From Sinimarinibacterium flocculans (GTDB lineage: Bacteria; Pseudomonadota; Gammaproteobacteria; Nevskiales; Nevskiaceae), in the NCBI RefSeq assembly GCF_003201205.1, contig NZ_QICN01000001.1, forward strand, positions 310,001 through 374,000: 64,000 nt of DNA. Reading direction: 5' to 3'. The notes under the pieces were generated by a model. That model was not told the DNA's origin. It did no database searches and was given only the letters and a program-made list of their open reading frames with translations. This document shows positions 1-8,380 of the stretch, piece after piece. Position 1 is the stretch's first letter; the number at the start of each line of letters is the position of its first letter. A program made the translations under genes and the position numbers.

Positions 1-923
1 AGGTCATGGGCCTCGAGCAGGTTGAGCATCTGCAACGCGGCGATGCCTTGCGTGTTGGGCGGCAGTTCCCAGACCTCGACGTCGCGGTAGCGTGTCGAAA
101 CCGGTTCCACCCACTCGCTGCGGTGCGAGGACAGGTCCTCGACGCTCAGGTAGCCGCCCTGCGCCTGCACGTAGTCGGCGATGCGTGCGGCGATCTCGCC
201 GGTGTAGAAGGCATCGCGACCGCCCCTGGCGATGCGCTCGAGCGTGAACGCGAGATGCGGGTTCTTCCAGATCTCGCCCTTGCGCGGCGCGCGGCTGTCG
301 ATCGTGAACTGCTCGACGAAGCCGGGGAAGGGCGACAGGCGCGGCACCGACAGGTCCCAGTAGTACGCGATCAGCTCGCTCACCGGGTGGCCTTCGCGTG
401 CGTAGCGGATCGCCGGCGCGAGGTTGTCGCGCATCTTCAGCCGGCCGAAACGGCCGTGCAGCGCGAACCACGCGTCCACCGCGCCGGGAACGCTGACCGG
501 CAGCGGGCCATGCGGCGGGATCGAATCGCGTTGCAGGCGGGCCAGTTCGGCGCGCAGCTGCTCCAGCGTCAGCGCGCGCGGCGAGCGGCCGCTGCCGTTG
601 AGGCCGTGGAGCTTCTTCGTCTTCGGGTCCCAGACGATCGCGAACAGGTCGCCGCCGATGCCGTTGCCGGTGGGCTCCATCAGGCCCAGCGCCGCGTTGG
701 CGGCGATGGCTGCGTCGACGGCGCTGCCGCCGGCCTTGAGGATGTCCAGCGCTACCTGGGTCGCCAGCGGGTGGCTGGTCGCCGCCATGCCGTGACGCGC
801 GATCACCTCGGAGCGGGTCGCGAAGTCACGGCCGGTGACGCGGTCGGCGGCCGCGGCCGGCAGCGCGGCGAGCAGGGCGCCGGCGAGGCCGGCCAGCAGG
901 CGGCAGGACGCGGATGCGCGCAT
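1..923 (-). CDS. ggt: Gamma-glutamyltransferase, 5' part (truncated by window edge)
   Basis: The reverse strand from the ATG at 923 reads a signal peptide (MRASASCRLLAGLAGALLAA, then an AAA-type cleavage region) followed by the large-subunit start of a gamma-glutamyltranspeptidase: an ATSHPLATQVALDILKAGG stretch, GSAVDAAIAAN, and ...GNGIGGDLFAIVWD. This family makes a periplasmic Ntn-hydrolase that hydrolyses gamma-glutamyl bonds of glutathione and similar compounds. About 307 codons are present, so the autoprocessing site and catalytic Thr of the small subunit lie beyond the left edge and cannot be checked. The reading frame is open to base 1. It is the last leftward gene before the YeeE pair, from which it is separated by 66 bases. 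Confidence 0.9.
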   Translation of the reverse strand, partial: MRASASCRLLAGLAGALLAALPAAAADRVTGRDFATRSEVIARHGMAATSHPLATQVALDILKAGGSAVDAAIAANAALGLMEPTGNGIGGDLFAIVWDPKTKKLHGLNGSGRSPRALTLEQLRAELARLQRDSIPPHGPLPVSVPGAVDAWFALHGRFGRLKMRDNLAPAIRYAREGHPVSELIAYYWDLSVPRLSPFPGFVEQFTIDSRAPRKGEIWKNPHLAFTLERIARGGRDAFYTGEIAARIADYVQAQGGYLSVEDLSSHRSEWVEPVSTRYRDVEVWELPPNTQGIAALQMLNLLEAHD

Positions 924-989
924 GTGCGGTTTCCGTGTGACGGGAACCGCAGACTACCAGCCTGCGTCCAGACCGGGTTCCGGCGCGGG

Positions 990-1400
990 TCAGCTCAGGC
1001 GTCGTGCGGCGATCCAGCCACCGGCGAACATTGCCGGCACGAACACGATCGCGGTCCAGTGACCGAGGCCGAAGCCGACCAGCGCCGGTCCCGGGCAATA
1101 GCCTGCCCAGCCCCAGCCCAGTCCGAACAGTGCGGCGCCCACGATCAGGCGGCGATCCACCGGCGCGGTCGGCGGCGAAGCGAAGGTTTCCGCCAGCAGC
1201 GGTCGCCGGCGGCGCCGCAGCAGCGCGAAGCCGGGCACGGTGACGGCGAGGGCGCCGCCCATGACGAAGGCCAGTGACGGGTCCCAGCCGGCGCCGATGC
1301 GCAGAAAGCCGAGGACGCGCTGCGGATCGGCCATGCCGGAGATCAGCAGGCCGGCGCCGAACAGCAGGCCCGCCAGCACTGCAGGAAGTCGTTCGCGCAT
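990..1400 (-). CDS. YeeE/YedE family protein, C-terminal-half type (DUF6691)
   Basis: A 136-residue membrane protein with about four hydrophobic segments. The N-terminus has the ISGMADPQRVLGFL and WDPSLAFVMGGA signatures of the half-size YeeE/YedE proteins, and the C-terminus has WGWAGYCPGPALVGFG, carrying the conserved Cys. Full-length YeeE (TsuA) imports thiosulfate; half-size pairs accompany persulfide dioxygenase genes and are thought to move sulfur compounds. The ATG at 1400 follows the stop of the upstream partner by 2 bases, so the two are translationally coupled and probably form one transporter. Confidence 0.88.
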   Translation of the reverse strand: MRERLPAVLAGLLFGAGLLISGMADPQRVLGFLRIGAGWDPSLAFVMGGALAVTVPGFALLRRRRRPLLAETFASPPTAPVDRRLIVGAALFGLGWGWAGYCPGPALVGFGLGHWTAIVFVPAMFAGGWIAARRLS

Positions 1401-1402
1401 GT

Positions 1403-1828
1403 TCAGACTCCTGCCAGGCGCTGGATCGCGCTCGCCGTGAGCATGCCCAGGGCCATGAAGGTGATCGTCGCGGCGAGCGAGCGGCGCGACAGGCGCGCCA
1501 GGCCGCAGACGCCGTGGCCGCTGGTGCAGCCGTTGCCGACGCGCGTGCCGATACCGACCAGCAGACCGGCGCCGGCCATGCTCAGGCCCAGCGCCGTCGA
1601 CACCGGTGGCGGCGTTGCCGCCAGGCCCGTACTCAGCGCTGCGACCCAGGCACCGCCGATCAGTCCGCCGAGAAACCACAGGCGCCAGGCACGATCGGTC
1701 GCGCCGGTCAGCAGGCCGAAGCCGATGCCGCTGATGCCGGCGATGCGCCCGGACAGCGCATACAGCAACAGCGCGGCGGTGCCGATCATCACCCCCCCCG
1801 CCAGGGACCATGCCCACTGTTCGGTCAT
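1403..1828 (-). CDS. YeeE/YedE family protein, N-terminal-half type
   Basis: A 141-residue membrane protein with GRIAGISGIGFGL near the N-terminus and a GTRVGNGCTSGHGVCGLARL motif with two Cys residues, the signature of YeeE/YedE sulfur-transport proteins. It starts at the ATG at 1828; the longer upstream reading frame is a read-through into the divergent promoter and the regulator gene. It is the first gene of a two-gene leftward operon with the 990-1400 gene. A CsoR-type palindrome lies at 1864-1881, just upstream, so control by the divergent regulator is likely. Confidence 0.88.
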   Translation of the reverse strand: MTEQWAWSLAGGVMIGTAALLLYALSGRIAGISGIGFGLLTGATDRAWRLWFLGGLIGGAWVAALSTGLAATPPPVSTALGLSMAGAGLLVGIGTRVGNGCTSGHGVCGLARLSRRSLAATITFMALGMLTASAIQRLAGV

Positions 1829-1863
1829 GTCTGGTTCACCTCGTTTCCATTCTGCCTTGAAAC

Positions 1864-1881
1864 TATACCGGGTAGGGTATA
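1864..1881. promoter_or_regulatory. CsoR/CstR-type operator
   Basis: The arms TATACC and GGTATA flank a six-base G-rich centre (GGGTAG). This matches the general form of DUF156-family operators (TATACC, G-rich spacer, GGTATA). It lies in the 90-base gap between the divergent yeeE pair and the DUF156 regulator, where it could repress both directions and be relieved by persulfide or metal. Confidence 0.6.
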
Positions 1882-1918
1882 CGATGCGGGCATTCCGATG
1901 CAATCGAGGCAGCGACCG

Positions 1919-2191
1919 ATGGCCGAATGGCATGAACGCAAGCATCGCGTGCTCACGCGTCTCAAGCGCGCCGAGGGGCAGGTCCGCGCGGTCACCGCGA
2001 TGGTCGAGCGCGAGGAGGACTGCGAGCGCATCGCCCAGCAGCTCGCGGCCGTGCGCAAGGCGCTGGACCGTGCCTTCTACGACATGATGGCGTGTGCGAC
2101 GCAACGCGAACTCGAAGCGGCCGGCGCCGCGGACGTCAAGGTGGTGCGCCGGCTCGATCACATGAGCGACCTGCTCGCGCGCTATGGCTGA
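1919..2191 (+). CDS. DUF156 (CsoR/RcnR/CstR) family repressor
   Basis: A 90-residue all-helical protein with the family core VLTRLKRAEGQVRAV and two cysteines, Cys35 (REEDC) and Cys59 (MMAC). CsoR-family proteins are tetrameric repressors that sense Cu, Ni, formaldehyde or, for CstR, persulfide through a Cys pair. With YeeE, TauE and ETHE1-like neighbours a sulfur-sensing, CstR-like role is the best inference, but the Cys spacing (24) is shorter than in S. aureus CstR, so the ligand is uncertain. An in-frame ATG at 1898 would add seven residues. The gene overlaps the following permease gene by 8 bases. Confidence 0.85.
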   Translation: MAEWHERKHRVLTRLKRAEGQVRAVTAMVEREEDCERIAQQLAAVRKALDRAFYDMMACATQRELEAAGAADVKVVRRLDHMSDLLARYG

Positions 2192-3029
2192 TCTGGCCGT
2201 ACTGGGCGCGATCGGCATCGTCATCGGCCTGGTGCTGGGACTGACCGGTGCCGGCGGCTCGATCCTGGCCGTGCCGCTGCTGATGGCGGGCATGGGCTGG
2301 AGCCTGGTGTCGGCGGCGCCGGTGGCCTTGATCGCGGTCTTCGCTTCCGCGTCGGTGGGTGCCTGGAGTGCCTGGCGACGGGACATCGTGCGCTACCGCG
2401 CCGCGCTGCTGATGGCGACGCTGGGACTGCTGCTGGCGCCGGCCGGACTCGCCGCGGCGCGGTGGCTGCCGGTATTGCCGCTGACGCTGGCGTTCGCTGT
2501 CATTCTGGCGGTGGTTGCGCTGCGCCTGTGGCGGCAGGCGCAACGAACGCCGGCGGATACGGCGGTCGTGCGCGCGGCGCTGCCGGCCGAGCAGCGCGCA
2601 CAGGGCGAGCCGCTGTGCAAGCTCAGCCCGCACAGCGGCCGCCTGATCTGGACGCGGCCGTGCATGGCGGTGATGGCGCTGTGCGGCGCCGCAACGGGCG
2701 TGCTCTCGGGTCTGTTCGGCGTCGGCGGCGGCTTCGTCATCGTGCCGGCGCTGCGCGCCGTGACCGACCTGTCGATGGCCGCCGCGGTGGCGACGTCGCT
2801 GCTGGCGATCGCCTTGATCAGCGGCGGCACATTGGCGATCGCGGTGACGCAGGGGTTCGCCGCGCCGCTGCCGCTGGCCCTGCTGTTCGCCGGCGCAGCC
2901 ATCGCCGGGATGATGCTCGGCCGCACGCTCGCGCCGCGGATCGGCGGTCCGCGACTGCAGCAGGGTTTCTCGTTGCTGATGTTGCTGGCCGCACTGGGGA
3001 TCGCCGTCGACGCCTGGGGATCGATCTAA
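2184..3029 (+). CDS. TauE/SafE (TSUP) family membrane permease
   Basis: A 281-residue protein with about eight hydrophobic segments and the TSUP repeats GLTGAGGSILAVPLL (residues about 20-34) and GLFGVGGGFVIVPAL (about 173-187). TSUP proteins carry sulfonates, sulfite or other sulfur anions across the inner membrane. The ATG lies inside the end of the DUF156 gene, giving translational coupling, and the persulfide dioxygenase-like gene follows after 18 bases. The arrangement regulator-TauE-dioxygenase matches known persulfide detoxification operons, where the permease is thought to export sulfite. Confidence 0.9.
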   Translation: MADLAVLGAIGIVIGLVLGLTGAGGSILAVPLLMAGMGWSLVSAAPVALIAVFASASVGAWSAWRRDIVRYRAALLMATLGLLLAPAGLAAARWLPVLPLTLAFAVILAVVALRLWRQAQRTPADTAVVRAALPAEQRAQGEPLCKLSPHSGRLIWTRPCMAVMALCGAATGVLSGLFGVGGGFVIVPALRAVTDLSMAAAVATSLLAIALISGGTLAIAVTQGFAAPLPLALLFAGAAIAGMMLGRTLAPRIGGPRLQQGFSLLMLLAALGIAVDAWGSI

Positions 3030-3047
3030 TCCGAACCGGAGTCTCAC

Positions 3048-3746
3048 ATGCTCTTCCGACAACTCTACGACCACGAATCCAGCACCTACACCTACCTGCT
3101 CGCCGCACGGCGCGGCGGCGAGGCCCTGTTCATCGATCCGGTGCGCGAGCAGATGGATGCCTACCTGCGGCTGATCGAGCAGCTCGGCGTGAAGCTGGTG
3201 ATCGCCGTCGACACGCACACGCATGCGGATCACGTGACCGCCCTGGGCAAGCTGCGCGAGGCGACCGGCTGCGCCAGCATGATGGGCGAGCGCACGAAAG
3301 CCGAGTGCGTTTCGGCGCAGTTCCGTGACGGCGAGACACTGAAGGTCGACGGCATCGGCCTGCGCGCGCTGTACACGCCCGGACACACCGACGAGTCGTT
3401 CAGCCTGGTCATGGACGACCGCGTGTTCACCGGCGACGTCCTGCTGATCGGCGGCACCGGCCGCACCGATTTCCAGAACGGCGATGCCTACGCCTCGTAC
3501 GACTCGATCTTCAACAAGCTGCTGAAGCTGCCGGACGAGACCCTCGTGTACCCGGCGCACGACTACAAGGGCTGGATGGTTTCGACGATCGGCGACGAGC
3601 GGCGGCACAACCCGCGGCTGCAGGTGGATTCGGCCGAGGCCTATGCGGCGATCATGAACAACCTCAATCTGCCGAACCCGCGGCTGATGGATATTGCGGT
3701 GCCGGCGAACCTGCGCTGCGGAGTGGTCGACGCCGCGTCTGGGTGA
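3048..3746 (+). CDS. ETHE1/Blh-like persulfide dioxygenase (MBL fold)
   Basis: A 232-residue metallo-beta-lactamase-fold protein. THTHADH supplies the metal-binding HxHxDH motif, followed by YTPGHTDESFSL, FTGDVLLIGGTGRTDFQ and VYPAHDYKG, the layout of ETHE1-type sulfur dioxygenases. These oxidise glutathione persulfide to sulfite and glutathione in the cytosol. The length is close to that of human ETHE1 and bacterial Blh cores, with no rhodanese domain fused. It is the last gene of the sulfur locus; the oxidase genes begin 84 bases later. Confidence 0.93.
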   Translation: MLFRQLYDHESSTYTYLLAARRGGEALFIDPVREQMDAYLRLIEQLGVKLVIAVDTHTHADHVTALGKLREATGCASMMGERTKAECVSAQFRDGETLKVDGIGLRALYTPGHTDESFSLVMDDRVFTGDVLLIGGTGRTDFQNGDAYASYDSIFNKLLKLPDETLVYPAHDYKGWMVSTIGDERRHNPRLQVDSAEAYAAIMNNLNLPNPRLMDIAVPANLRCGVVDAASG

Positions 3747-3830
3747 AATCCCCCAAGCGTTTGTGGTCCAATACGCGGCGCGGGAGGAGAACGACAAACA
3801 TAACCCGCCAACGCCAACCGGGGCGTATTC

Positions 3831-5216
3831 ATGGACGCATTGCTGCTATCGCGCATCCAGTTCGGCTTCACCGTCGGCTTCCACATCCTCTTTCCGACGC
3901 TGACCATCGGCCTCGCCTGGTTCCTGGTGTTCTTCGAGGCGCGCTGGCGTCGCACGCAGCAGGCGCACTGGCTCGAGCTGTACCGTTTCTGGGTCAAGAT
4001 CTTCGCGCTGACCTTCGGCATGGGTGTGGTCTCCGGCCTGGTGCTGTCGTACCAGTTCGGCACCAACTTCTCGCGGTTCTCGGAGCTGGCCGGGCCGGTG
4101 ATGGGGCCGCTGCTCTCCGTCGAGGTGCTCACCGCCTTCTTCGTCGAGGCCGGCTTTCTCGGCGTGATGCTGTTCGGCTGGGACAAGGTCGGCCCGAGGC
4201 TGCACTTCCTGGCGACGCTGCTGGTCGCGATCGGTACTACCAATTCGGCGTTCTGGATCCTGTCGGCAAACAGCTTCATGCATACGCCGCAGGGCGCCGA
4301 GTTCGTCGACGGCGTGTTGATCCCGCAGGACTGGTGGGCGATCGTCTTCAACCCCTCGTTCCCCTACCGCCTGTCGCACATGCTGCTGGCGTCCGGACTG
4401 ACGACGGCGCTGGTCATCGCCGGCGGCTCGGCCTGGTGCCTGTCGCGCGGCCTGTACTGCGAGGCCAGCCGCTCGGCCCTGAAGACGGCGATCGCGGTGC
4501 TCGCGCTGGCGGCGCCGGCACAGATCGTCGTCGGCGACTTTCACGGCCTCAACGTGCGCGAGCATCAGCCGATGAAGGTGGCGGCGATGGAAGGGCTGTG
4601 GGAGACCACGCGCGGCGCACCGCTGGTGGCCTTCGCGTGGCCTGATCAGGCGGCGCAGACCAACCGGTTCGCTGTGGAGATTCCCAAGCTCGCCAGCCTG
4701 ATCCTCACGCATGAACTGGATGGCGAGGTCCTTGGCCTGAGCGAGGTTCCGCTCGCGCAGCAGCCGCCGGTGCTGCCGGTGTTCTTCGGCTTCCGCCTGA
4801 TGGTCGGACTCGGATTCGTCTTCGTGCTGCTCGGCGCGTCCGGTGTCTGGACCTGGCTGCGCGGGCGGCTCGACGACGCCACGCGTCTGCAGCAGGCCTT
4901 CATGCTGGCCACGCCCCTGGGTTTCGTCGCGACGCTGGCCGGCTGGATCGTCGCCGAGACCGGCCGCCAGCCGTGGCTGGTCAACGGCATGATCCGCACC
5001 GCCGACGGCGTGTCGCCGATCCCCGCCGCGAGCGTCGCCGTTTCGCTGGCGCTGTTCGTGCTCGTCTACGGGCTGCTGTTCGCGGCGTATCTGTATTTCG
5101 TCTTCAAGCTGGTCCGCAAGGGGCCGGCACTGCCCGAGACCCACCTGGAGGCGATGCGCGGTGCGCGCCCGGGCGAGCTGCTGATCGACGAAGCCGAACC
5201 GCAGGGGGCGCGCTGA
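3831..5216 (+). CDS. cioA: Cytochrome bd-type (cyanide-insensitive) quinol oxidase subunit I
   Basis: A 461-residue polytopic protein beginning MDALLLSRIQFGFTVGFHILF, where the FHILFP His is the expected heme b595 ligand. FGMGVVSGLVLSYQFGTNF and the GRQPW segment are family-typical. It is shorter than E. coli CydA (about 520 residues), which agrees with the short Q-loop seen in CioA-type enzymes. It oxidises quinol and reduces oxygen at the inner membrane. Placement beside the sulfide locus fits the sulfide and cyanide resistance of bd oxidases. Its stop codon overlaps the start of subunit II (ATGA). Confidence 0.93.
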   Translation: MDALLLSRIQFGFTVGFHILFPTLTIGLAWFLVFFEARWRRTQQAHWLELYRFWVKIFALTFGMGVVSGLVLSYQFGTNFSRFSELAGPVMGPLLSVEVLTAFFVEAGFLGVMLFGWDKVGPRLHFLATLLVAIGTTNSAFWILSANSFMHTPQGAEFVDGVLIPQDWWAIVFNPSFPYRLSHMLLASGLTTALVIAGGSAWCLSRGLYCEASRSALKTAIAVLALAAPAQIVVGDFHGLNVREHQPMKVAAMEGLWETTRGAPLVAFAWPDQAAQTNRFAVEIPKLASLILTHELDGEVLGLSEVPLAQQPPVLPVFFGFRLMVGLGFVFVLLGASGVWTWLRGRLDDATRLQQAFMLATPLGFVATLAGWIVAETGRQPWLVNGMIRTADGVSPIPAASVAVSLALFVLVYGLLFAAYLYFVFKLVRKGPALPETHLEAMRGARPGELLIDEAEPQGAR

Positions 5217-6241
5217 TGGACCTCACGCTGATTCTCGCCGGCATCATCGTCTTCGGCGTCGGGGCCTACGTCATTCTCGACGGCTTCGATCTGGGTGTCG
5301 GCATCCTGTTCCCGCTGATCCCCGACGATGCTATGCGCGACACCGCGATCAACAGCATCGCACCGGTCTGGGACGGCAACGAGACCTGGCTGATCCTCGG
5401 CGGTGCGGTGCTGTTCGCGGCCTTCCCGGTGGTCTACGCGGTCGCGCTGTCGGCGTTCTACATCCCGATCATGCTGCTGCTGTTCGCGCTGATCTTCCGC
5501 GGCGTGGCCTTCGAGTTCCGCTTCAAGGCCACGCGCAGCAAGAACTGGTGGTCGCGCGCCTTCACCGGCGGCTCCACGCTCGCGGCATTCGCGCAGGGTC
5601 TGTTGCTCGGCGGCATCCTCGAAGGCGTGACCACCGGTCCGGGGCCGCAAGGGTCGGGTATCGCGCTCGAGTTCGCCGGCGCCAGTTTCGACTGGCTGAC
5701 GCCGTTCTCGGTGATCACCGGCCTCGGCGTCGTCGGCGGCTACGCGCTGCTCGGGGCCACCTGGCTCAACATGAAGACCGAGGACGGACTGCGCGACTGG
5801 TCGCGCGCCGCGGCGCGCAAGGCGCTGTACGTGTCGCTGCTGGCGCTGGCCGTCGTGAGCCTGTACACGCCGCTGAAGTTCGACTACATCGCCGAACGCT
5901 GGTTTGCCGACATGCACTGGCTGAGCCTGTCGCCGGTGCCGCTGGCGACTGCGGTGGTCGCGTTCTCGTTGTACCGCGAGCTCAAGGCCGGATCGCACTA
6001 TCCGCCGTTCTTCTACGCGATCGCGCTGTTCCTGTTCGGATACCTGGGCATCGGCATCAGCCTGTGGCCGCACATCCTGCCGCCGGCGCTGACCGTGCAC
6101 AACGCGGCGGCGCCGGAGCAGAGCCAGGTCTTCGTGCTGGTGGCGCTGTCGATCACCTTGCCGATGGTGCTGATCTACACCGTCTACGCGTACTGGGTGT
6201 TCCGTGGAAAAGTCGAGGCCGGCGCCGGCTACACGCACTGA
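5216..6241 (+). CDS. cioB: Cytochrome bd-type quinol oxidase subunit II
   Basis: A 341-residue membrane protein starting MDLTLILAGIIVFGVGAYVI with the family motifs YVILDGFDLGVGILFP and PVWDGNETWLILGGAVLFAAFP, as in CydB/CioB. It is the partner of subunit I in the oxidase. The ATG at 5216 sits in an ATGA overlap with cioA; a longer upstream reading frame is a shadow inside cioA. The 3' end overlaps by 38 bases a small GTG-started DUF2474 gene. Confidence 0.93.
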   Translation: MDLTLILAGIIVFGVGAYVILDGFDLGVGILFPLIPDDAMRDTAINSIAPVWDGNETWLILGGAVLFAAFPVVYAVALSAFYIPIMLLLFALIFRGVAFEFRFKATRSKNWWSRAFTGGSTLAAFAQGLLLGGILEGVTTGPGPQGSGIALEFAGASFDWLTPFSVITGLGVVGGYALLGATWLNMKTEDGLRDWSRAAARKALYVSLLALAVVSLYTPLKFDYIAERWFADMHWLSLSPVPLATAVVAFSLYRELKAGSHYPPFFYAIALFLFGYLGIGISLWPHILPPALTVHNAAAPEQSQVFVLVALSITLPMVLIYTVYAYWVFRGKVEAGAGYTH

Positions 6242-6347
6242 GCCGTCGAGCGGCTGGCGGCGGCTGGCGTGGTTCGTCGGCCTGTGGGCGGCCGGCGTCG
6301 CCGTCTTCGGCCTGGTGACCTACGGGCTGCGGGCACTCATCCCCTGA
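6204..6347 (+). CDS. DUF2474 small membrane subunit (CydX-like)
   Basis: A 47-residue protein from a GTG at 6204, in another frame from cioB, which it overlaps by 38 bases. The sequence WRRLAWFVGLWAAGVAVFG followed by LVTYGLRALIP matches the DUF2474 peptides that follow cioAB genes and are thought to stabilise the oxidase as CydX does in cytochrome bd. It has one transmembrane segment preceded by an Arg pair. No ATG is available and no clear Shine-Dalgarno is visible, so the exact start is uncertain; translation is probably coupled to cioB. Confidence 0.75.
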   Translation: MEKSRPAPATRTEPSSGWRRLAWFVGLWAAGVAVFGLVTYGLRALIP

Positions 6348-6414
6348 CCGTTGTCGAACCCGTACGGGCGTCCATCGATTGCCGGAGGGCGTCGCTACAG
6401 GTTCGGCAGCCTGG

Positions 6415-6750
6415 CTACGGTTGCTTGTCGTCCAGCCGCGCCTTGATCGGGTTGACGACTTCCAGGCTGCGCACCGGCTCGGGCTTCTCCTCCGGCGGGC
6501 CGTAGATCGACAGCCGCACGAGACCGCGCCAGAAGCGTGACAGTCCGTCCGCCTCGTCGTCCTCGTCCTCGCATTCGCCGATGCAGGGCAGGCGTTCCCG
6601 GTGCACGCCGATGACGTCGAGCGGGTCGCGCTCGGCCTCGACGATGATCGGTTCCAGCTCGGTCTGCTCCGGCGCTTCCTGCGCCGGCTGCGCGTGCGCG
6701 CCGACCGTCAACAGCAGCCACAGACACGCGGAACAACGCAAACGGCGCAT
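6415..6750 (-). CDS. Small secreted protein of unknown function
   Basis: A 111-residue protein starting MRRLRCSACLWLLLTVGAHA, a good signal peptide with AHA cleavage. The mature part has a Gln/Glu/Pro-rich start, the segment LEPIIVEAERDPLDVIG, a CIGEC Cys pair, an acidic run (EDEDDEADG) and a C-terminal part rich in charged residues. I do not recognise a family. The short IIVEAERDPLDVI stretch faintly recalls the TonB-receptor linkers elsewhere in the window (EIVVTAQRRE, PPLDVIPLPR) but no beta-barrel is present. It is convergent with the oxidase genes and 63 bases upstream of the end of selO, on the same strand as selO. Confidence 0.6.
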   Translation of the reverse strand: MRRLRCSACLWLLLTVGAHAQPAQEAPEQTELEPIIVEAERDPLDVIGVHRERLPCIGECEDEDDEADGLSRFWRGLVRLSIYGPPEEKPEPVRSLEVVNPIKARLDDKQP

Positions 6751-6813
6751 GAACGACTCCGGCGGGCGCGTGCTGTCCACGCTACGCGCCGGTCGCCGGC
6801 CCCGCAAGCGCCT

Positions 6814-8328
6814 TCAGGACGAGCAGCTCACGGCGATGTGCCGGGCATCCGGAGGCGGCACGGCGGCGTGCGCAGCCTGCGCCGGTTCTTCGTACGGCCG
6901 GCGCAGCGATGCCAGCAGGCGCTCGAGTTCGACCGTGCTGCCCTGCGCGCAGTCGTCGATCACGCGCTGGGCCAGGTGATTGCGCAGCACGACCAGCGGG
7001 TTGACCCGGTTCATGCGCGCCGCGCGTCCGGCATCGTCCTCGGACTGCGCGCGCAGCCGCGCGCGGTAGTCGGCGAGCCAGCCGCCCAGCGCGTCATGGT
7101 CGAGCACCTGGTCGCCCAGCGCCGCCGGGATCGCCGCATCGTCGGCGCGAACGGCGGCCAGACCGCGGAAACTCAAGGTGAAGTCGCTGCGGCCGCGGTG
7201 CAGCAGCGTCAGGAAGCGGTTCATCAGGTCCTCGTCGCCATCGTGCGCATCGAGCAGGCCGAACTTCGCGCGCCAGCGCCCCGTCATCGCGCGCGAATAG
7301 GTTTCCGGATAACGGTCGACGATCGACTGGCCGAGCTCCGCCGCCGCTTCCGGCGTCTCGCCGAGCAGCGGTACGCAGGCCTGCACCAGCCGCGAGCAGT
7401 TCCAGTGGCCGATGCGCGGCTGGTTGTCGTAGGCGTAGCGCCCGCCTTCGTCGGAATGGTTGCAGATGTGATGGCCGTCGAAGCCGTCGATGAAGCCGTA
7501 GGGTCCGAAGTCGAGCGTCACGCCGACGGCCGACATGTTGTCGGTGTTCATCACGCCGTGGCAGAAGCCCACGGCCTGCCAGGCGGCGATCAGCTCGGCG
7601 GTGAGGTCGGTGATCCGTTCGAGCCAGCGCAGGTGGCGGTCGGGCCTGCCGGACAGATCGGCGAAGTGTTCGTCGATGACGTGGTCGGCGAGCGGCGCCA
7701 GCCGCTCGAACTGTCCGCGCGAGTAGAACACCTCGAAGCTGCCGAAGCGCACATGGCTGGGCGCCACCCGGCAGATCACGGCGGCCGTCTCCATGGTCTC
7801 GCGCCGGACCGGATCGTCGGCGGCGATCAGGCACAGGGCGCGCGTCGTCGGGATGCCGAGATGATGCAGCGCCTCGCCGGCCAGATACTCGCGCACCGAG
7901 GAGCGCAGCACCGCGCGGCCGTCGGCGAAACGCGAGTAGGGCGTCTGGCCCGCGCCCTTGAGCTGCAGGTCCCAGGATGCGCCCCGAGCGTTGCGGACCT
8001 GGCCGAGCAGGATCGCGCGGCCGTCGCCGAGCTGTGGCACCCAGACGCCGAACTGGTGCCCGGCGTACAGCATCGCCAGCGGGTCGCCGCCGGGCAGCGG
8101 CGCGTTGCCGGCGAACACCTGGGTGAACGACGGCTCGCCCACGGCGGCGGGATCGAGGTCGAGCAGGGCGGCGACCTCGGCATTGGCGTGCAGCAGGCGC
8201 GGATTCGTCAGCGGTGTCGGTGTCACGCGCGAGAAGTAGGCCTCGCCCAGGCGCGCAAAGCGGTTGTCGAGCCGCAGGGCGTCGAGACGGCGGAGCGGGG
8301 AGGCAATGCGGTCTGGGGTTTCGGACAT
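6814..8328 (-). CDS. selO: Protein adenylyltransferase SelO (YdiU family)
   Basis: A 504-residue pseudokinase-fold protein. It carries the family blocks LLDLDPAAVG, MLYAGHQFGVWVPQLGDGRA, HGVMNTDNMSAVGVTLDFGP (active-site Asn/Asp) and a C-terminal VSCSS, where the penultimate-type Cys is replaced by selenocysteine in animals. SelO transfers AMP to Ser, Thr or Tyr of proteins and takes part in redox stress response. The start MSETPDRIAS at 8328 is preferred; in-frame upstream codons would overlap the divergent gene's start. The divergent C69 gene begins 53 bases away. Confidence 0.95.
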   Translation of the reverse strand: MSETPDRIASPLRRLDALRLDNRFARLGEAYFSRVTPTPLTNPRLLHANAEVAALLDLDPAAVGEPSFTQVFAGNAPLPGGDPLAMLYAGHQFGVWVPQLGDGRAILLGQVRNARGASWDLQLKGAGQTPYSRFADGRAVLRSSVREYLAGEALHHLGIPTTRALCLIAADDPVRRETMETAAVICRVAPSHVRFGSFEVFYSRGQFERLAPLADHVIDEHFADLSGRPDRHLRWLERITDLTAELIAAWQAVGFCHGVMNTDNMSAVGVTLDFGPYGFIDGFDGHHICNHSDEGGRYAYDNQPRIGHWNCSRLVQACVPLLGETPEAAAELGQSIVDRYPETYSRAMTGRWRAKFGLLDAHDGDEDLMNRFLTLLHRGRSDFTLSFRGLAAVRADDAAIPAALGDQVLDHDALGGWLADYRARLRAQSEDDAGRAARMNRVNPLVVLRNHLAQRVIDDCAQGSTVELERLLASLRRPYEEPAQAAHAAVPPPDARHIAVSCSS

Positions 8329-8380
8329 GAAGCCTTCGGTTCGGGACGAGGCGGGGGGAACTGTGGCTACACTGGGCCGC

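Noticed and set aside
2136-3797. 553-codon minus frame over the TauE and dioxygenase genes
   Set aside because: Composition typical of antisense frame (many His, Gln, Arg), while the + strand genes have strong motifs.
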